This document shows positions 4,291-7,631 of a stretch of 7,631 bases of DNA, piece by piece. A program made the translations under genes and the position numbers. The notes under the pieces are model-generated. The model saw only the letters and a list, made by a program, of their open reading frames with translations, made no database searches and had not been told where the DNA came from. The stretch's first letter is position 1; each line of letters starts with the position of its first letter. Origin of the DNA: Acidobacteriaceae bacterium. Its GTDB lineage: Bacteria; Acidobacteriota; Terriglobia; Bryobacterales; Bryobacteraceae. The stretch spans positions 1 through 7,631 of the forward strand of contig JAFAZU010000675.1 in the NCBI GenBank assembly GCA_019239585.1, written 5' to 3'.

Positions 4291-7200
4291 CTAGTTTGAC
4301 GAAGTTTGAACGGCTGCAGCCTGGTTGTTGCGCTGCCGGACATTGTTGGCCGTCGTGTGAAGCGAGCGAAGCAATGCAGGCCAATCTTCTAAATGAGTAG
4401 CAAATATGTTTTCTATTGTCGAACGGTTCCACTCCGGCACGTACCCATCGAGCTGTGCCATCGGTATCCCCATCTCATCCGCGAGCGCGGCATAGTAAAG
4501 ATTGTTTGACTCCCAGCTTTCCGCCAGAAGGCGGCTGGAATATCCCATCAGCGCGGGAAAAGTCCTTAGATGGAGAAGCCCCGGCTGGTAGGAATGAGTC
4601 AAGGTTGGTTTCGGCGTCCCAAACGACCGGCCAATGACCGCCGCGCTTAACTCCGAAGCGTTCTCCCCAGCTAAGGCCTTTATCTGCTCAGAGGCCATAT
4701 CGGGAGAAATGTTTTGAAGCGAAGCGTCTTCAGCCAGCGAGTACAGAACCGAAGTGGGAACCTCCGAAACGGTTTCGGAGAAGTGCCCCGTTGCCAGATG
4801 TTCTCGGAGCCATTCTACTCTTGCCGGAGTCGTGAACCGGCTATAACTATTTAGCACTGGTCCTTCCACCGTAGGATCAAGCGCCGCCGCCGCCAAAAGA
4901 TTGCGGCCGCGCTGAATGTGAAGCGAGACCCAGCGTACTTGAACCGGCTTGATGTCTCGCCAACGCGGAATCGTGACATCGGCAATCATCTGCGGCACCA
5001 AATCGGCCCAGATCAAAGCTTGTTCGCGTCTCGGCGTCAAAAAGTTTTGCTCGGCTTCGGCGACCGCATAAGGAAGCGAAGCCAGCGAACCCGTTAATCT
5101 ACCGCCCGCGCTGGCTGGCCAGCCGCTGCCGGCCACTTCGGTCATACGCCAGGTAGCCACCGAATTTTCCGGACCAATAAAGTCATGGCTGCGGACAAAC
5201 TGCGGGTTCGTCAACAGCAGTTGAGCGCCGGCGGGAGCGTAATAACTGTACAGAAGGCCCACCAAAGAGTCGCGCAAAAAGGGCGCAAGAGCATCCCGAA
5301 TATCCCTTTTGTCTCCGCCCTTCAGTATCTTATCCAGATTGAATTTGCGCTCCTGCTCTATATGCCGGGTACTCCAATAGCCGACGGCAAACGAGTTTCT
5401 TTCCTCCGAAGAGAGCGAGGAACGCACGCCTTCCGCTTCCGTAATACGCTCAATCTGAGTATTGATGTTCTTCAGAACTTTCGGGTCCAGGTTCCCTTTC
5501 CGATCTCCCAGCGTGAATAGATTGTCCAATGAAACTAAACGCTGCGCGTCGAAAACGCGGAGGAAGTTTTCCGCCGGGGAAAAAGGCGCGGAACTGTCAC
5601 TGCTGCGGAGCTTTCCAACCAAATACTCGAGGAGCTGTTCCTGGCGCAAGGACCTTTCTGTCTGCAAATGCAAGGAGGAAAGCAGGGCATCAAGGGCCGA
5701 ATGATCCGCATCGAATAGCTCGCCCTCCTGCCGCACGTGCCCAAATGGAGCAATCAGCTTGGTAAACGAAGCGTCCTGCACATTAGGAGAAAGATCATTG
5801 CGGATCGCCGCGATGTGCCATAACTCCACCAAGGCCTGGAAAGAGCCAACCGTATCCGCCTTTAGCAGCGTGTCACGGATTGAAGATATGTCAGCACAAG
5901 TGTCCAGATAACGGTTAATGGAGGCTTCCGACAGACCGGGCGCATCCGCAAGAAGGGAATACTGAGCGCCAAAGGTGCGATGGGCGGCCACCAAACGCGC
6001 CGCCAGCCGAGGTGAAATCGGCTTTGCGCGATTGCGGTCAATGTCATTCAGCGCCAGGAAAATCTTCAGCGGCTCGTTCTCAACTGTTTTCCGGCTTAAA
6101 GCAAAAAGAGATTCCAGCAGGTCGTCGCTAGAGCGCCATGAAGCAGCGGAGCGAGTTAGTTTCCCATCATACTTGCCGTGCGGATGCTTGATGAAGAGCG
6201 TTCGCCAGACCTCGATATCTCCGGGTATGTGCGGCTGTCCGTTCGAATCAATTCGCAGCGCAGTAGTCAACAGCATCAGCTCCGTGCTGGAGCGAAATAC
6301 CGGACGCGCCGGGCCCGGCACCGTTATTTTGCCGCGCAGCGCATCATAGAAACGCCGCATGCGTTCGGGTTGCGTCAGGTACGCTGCGGTTGGGCCATCG
6401 ATTCGGGAAAGAGCATCGAAATAGCTGGCTGCCCAGCCATCATCAGTAGAAATCAGTTTTTCGAAAAATGGTCCGGGGTTGGACGGCGGCACGCCGATTA
6501 TGGAAGCCCACGCTTTGGGCGATCCCGGAACCACGGCAGCGCCATTTTTGATCTGGAACATGCTGCCATAAAAGTCAAGCACATTTGCATACAGCTTCAA
6601 CTTGGTTGCAGGCGCCTGTTTGCGGAGCGCTTCCGCTGTTGCGTGATCGAGATGGGAAAGGCCTAGATACAAGCGGCACAGCGACGGATCACTTAAAAAT
6701 GCATCGATAAACTCCGTTTGATTGTTTCGGCCCAGCGCGCTTAACCAATAAGCCGGCGTATACAGGACGGGAATTTGCGTCGGAGCATACGGAAGCTCAA
6801 AGCGGTGGTTGGCGCGTAGATCCGCTTCCAGCTCGGAGATGGGAAACCCGGAGTCAACCGTAAGAAAGGCTTTGGTTGCGTTCACCGTTTCGAGGACCAG
6901 ATCACCGCCGCAAGAGCCCCGCATCCGATACCCAAGCGCCTTTAAAAGATTGCCAGTTTCCTCGCTGTCACAATTTGGGATCACGATCTTATGGTCATGG
7001 GAAGCCAGCGCTTGCAGTTCACGCGCCTGATTGAGGTAGCGGAAAACAAGGCGCAGATACTCTGTCTGTTGCAGCGCCGCATTCCCCGAAGCTTCGTAAC
7101 CGTTTGTGGCAATATTACGCGCCAGGGCGGGAAGCAGTTCTTCCGCAGAAAGATCCGGCGAGAGCGCTGCCATTCTGGCAAAAGCCGGTAGCGGACCGGG

Positions 7201-7629
7201 AATAGTGGTTGTCGAGAACGCCCCTGTGAGGTTGCGTTTCGGCGGCCCGTTCAGATCCGTTCCGCCCGCAGCGCGATACTGCGCAAGATCACTCGCCATC
7301 TCCGCATCCTTACCATCTATGAAATCATTCAGGACCAGTTGCCGGAGAGCAAGCTTGCGCTGCGCGGGGTCGCTCTCCGACGCTGCCCATTTCAAGTACG
7401 CATCGCGGCTGCCAGGATCGCGATGACGTTGCAGAAACTCCGCCAGAGCTTCCTGCGCGCCGGAGCCAGTCTGTTGCTCCAGAAAAGTGCGAGCGCCGTC
7501 CAGATCGCCAGCGGCTTCCCGTTGCAAAGCCTGACTAGTAATATCGGCGGAAGAAGCTGCCGAAACAGGCAGGGGAGCAAAAAAAACTGTAATGCTAAGA
7601 GATACAAGAGGAACAAACGTCCTCCGCAC
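4291..7629 (-). CDS. Large exported helical protein of unknown function, operon partner of the VWA protein
   Basis: I do not recognise a named family for this 1112-residue protein. Residues 1-24 look like a signal peptide (R2, R3, hydrophobic 5-18, cleavage after 'PVSA'). Residues 28-115 are alternating short amphipathic helices ('ALQREAAGDLDGARTFLEQQ') resembling TPR-like repeats. Residues 215-295 form a distinct mixed segment with two cysteines (C220, C240) and 'AFLTVDSGFPISELEADLR'. Most of 300-1090 is predicted by eye to be helical, solenoid-like, with no catalytic motif or further membrane span. The tail from about 1091 is N/Q/A-rich. The first codon in view is GTG at 7629, two bases from the window edge. 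The signal peptide fits a start there, but the true start may lie a few codons beyond the window. The stop (4291-4293) overlaps the VWA ribosome binding site, so the two are co-translated and probably work together in the periplasm or at the outer membrane. Confidence 0.8.
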   Translation of the reverse strand: MRRTFVPLVSLSITVFFAPLPVSAASSADITSQALQREAAGDLDGARTFLEQQTGSGAQEALAEFLQRHRDPGSRDAYLKWAASESDPAQRKLALRQLVLNDFIDGKDAEMASDLAQYRAAGGTDLNGPPKRNLTGAFSTTTIPGPLPAFARMAALSPDLSAEELLPALARNIATNGYEASGNAALQQTEYLRLVFRYLNQARELQALASHDHKIVIPNCDSEETGNLLKALGYRMRGSCGGDLVLETVNATKAFLTVDSGFPISELEADLRANHRFELPYAPTQIPVLYTPAYWLSALGRNNQTEFIDAFLSDPSLCRLYLGLSHLDHATAEALRKQAPATKLKLYANVLDFYGSMFQIKNGAAVVPGSPKAWASIIGVPPSNPGPFFEKLISTDDGWAASYFDALSRIDGPTAAYLTQPERMRRFYDALRGKITVPGPARPVFRSSTELMLLTTALRIDSNGQPHIPGDIEVWRTLFIKHPHGKYDGKLTRSAASWRSSDDLLESLFALSRKTVENEPLKIFLALNDIDRNRAKPISPRLAARLVAAHRTFGAQYSLLADAPGLSEASINRYLDTCADISSIRDTLLKADTVGSFQALVELWHIAAIRNDLSPNVQDASFTKLIAPFGHVRQEGELFDADHSALDALLSSLHLQTERSLRQEQLLEYLVGKLRSSDSSAPFSPAENFLRVFDAQRLVSLDNLFTLGDRKGNLDPKVLKNINTQIERITEAEGVRSSLSSEERNSFAVGYWSTRHIEQERKFNLDKILKGGDKRDIRDALAPFLRDSLVGLLYSYYAPAGAQLLLTNPQFVRSHDFIGPENSVATWRMTEVAGSGWPASAGGRLTGSLASLPYAVAEAEQNFLTPRREQALIWADLVPQMIADVTIPRWRDIKPVQVRWVSLHIQRGRNLLAAAALDPTVEGPVLNSYSRFTTPARVEWLREHLATGHFSETVSEVPTSVLYSLAEDASLQNISPDMASEQIKALAGENASELSAAVIGRSFGTPKPTLTHSYQPGLLHLRTFPALMGYSSRLLAESWESNNLYYAALADEMGIPMAQLDGYVPEWNRSTIENIFATHLEDWPALLRSLHTTANNVRQRNNQAAAVQTSSN
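4762..4780. repeat. Perfect 19-base palindrome inside the large exported-protein gene
   Basis: CTCCGAAAC (4762-4770) and GTTTCGGAG (4772-4780) are exact reverse complements around a single central G. The centre is too tight for an RNA hairpin with full arms, so if it has a role it is more likely a protein-binding site in DNA. It encodes S-E-T-V-S-E (residues 951-956). The core GAAAC-x-GTTTC loosely recalls operators of LacI-family regulators, which is only a resemblance. Confidence 0.35.
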
Positions 7630-7631
7630 AA

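Noticed and set aside
5113..5124. 12-base palindrome GGCTGGCCAGCC, and a similar one (GCCGGGCCCGGC) at 6308-6319
   Set aside because: Six-base arms are expected about twice by chance in a window of this length, and both lie in GC-rich coding sequence.
5185..5520. Several plus-strand frames opposite the large exported-protein gene
   Set aside because: They lie opposite one continuous long frame with a signal peptide and protein-like composition, and none shows a known motif.
1..7631. tRNA or rRNA genes, CRISPR arrays, insertion sequence ends, phage genes
   Set aside because: Looked for on both strands. No spaced direct repeats, terminal inverted repeats, transposase or integrase motifs, or tRNA-like folds were seen.

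Overview
The window (7,631 bases, GC somewhat above 50% by eye) looks like chromosomal DNA from an Acidobacteriota member. The main pointer is the secreted von Willebrand A protein at 3272-4279. Its layout, an export signal followed by a short 'V.D..G..V.GL...D..IYED...Q' region and then a VWA fold, matches the acidobacterial VWFA-related family (TIGR03436). The assignment rests on recognising that family and was not checked by a search.

Layout. (1) Bases 1-192 hold overlapping inverted repeats and a possible promoter for a small SnoaL-like protein (193-642, +). (2) A CopG-type antitoxin (639-917, -) converges on it and follows an AraC-family regulator (889-1893, -), overlapping its 3' end by 29 bases. 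No toxin gene is present, but the last residues of the AraC protein resemble the C-terminus of a BrnT toxin. (3) A 128-base divergent intergenic region (1894-2021) separates the regulator from a YbiU/DUF1479 putative iron oxygenase (2022-3275, +). (4) That gene converges, with interlocked stop codons, on a two-gene minus-strand operon: a 1112-residue exported helical protein of unknown function (4291-7629), then 11 bases downstream the VWA protein (3272-4279).

How the parts may work together. The AraC protein has a cupin sensor domain and is the natural candidate to control the divergent DUF1479 gene, whose promoter has a good -10 but no matching -35. The large exported protein and the VWA protein are very probably co-translated and probably act together outside the cytoplasm. 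The CopG gene looks like the surviving half of a toxin-antitoxin module now translated behind the regulator.

No tRNA, rRNA, CRISPR array, insertion sequence or phage gene was seen. The most interesting points are the AraC/BrnT-like junction with its orphan antitoxin, a two-part stem-loop at the convergent end of the DUF1479 and VWA genes, the degenerate metal site of the VWA protein, and the unknown 1112-residue partner.
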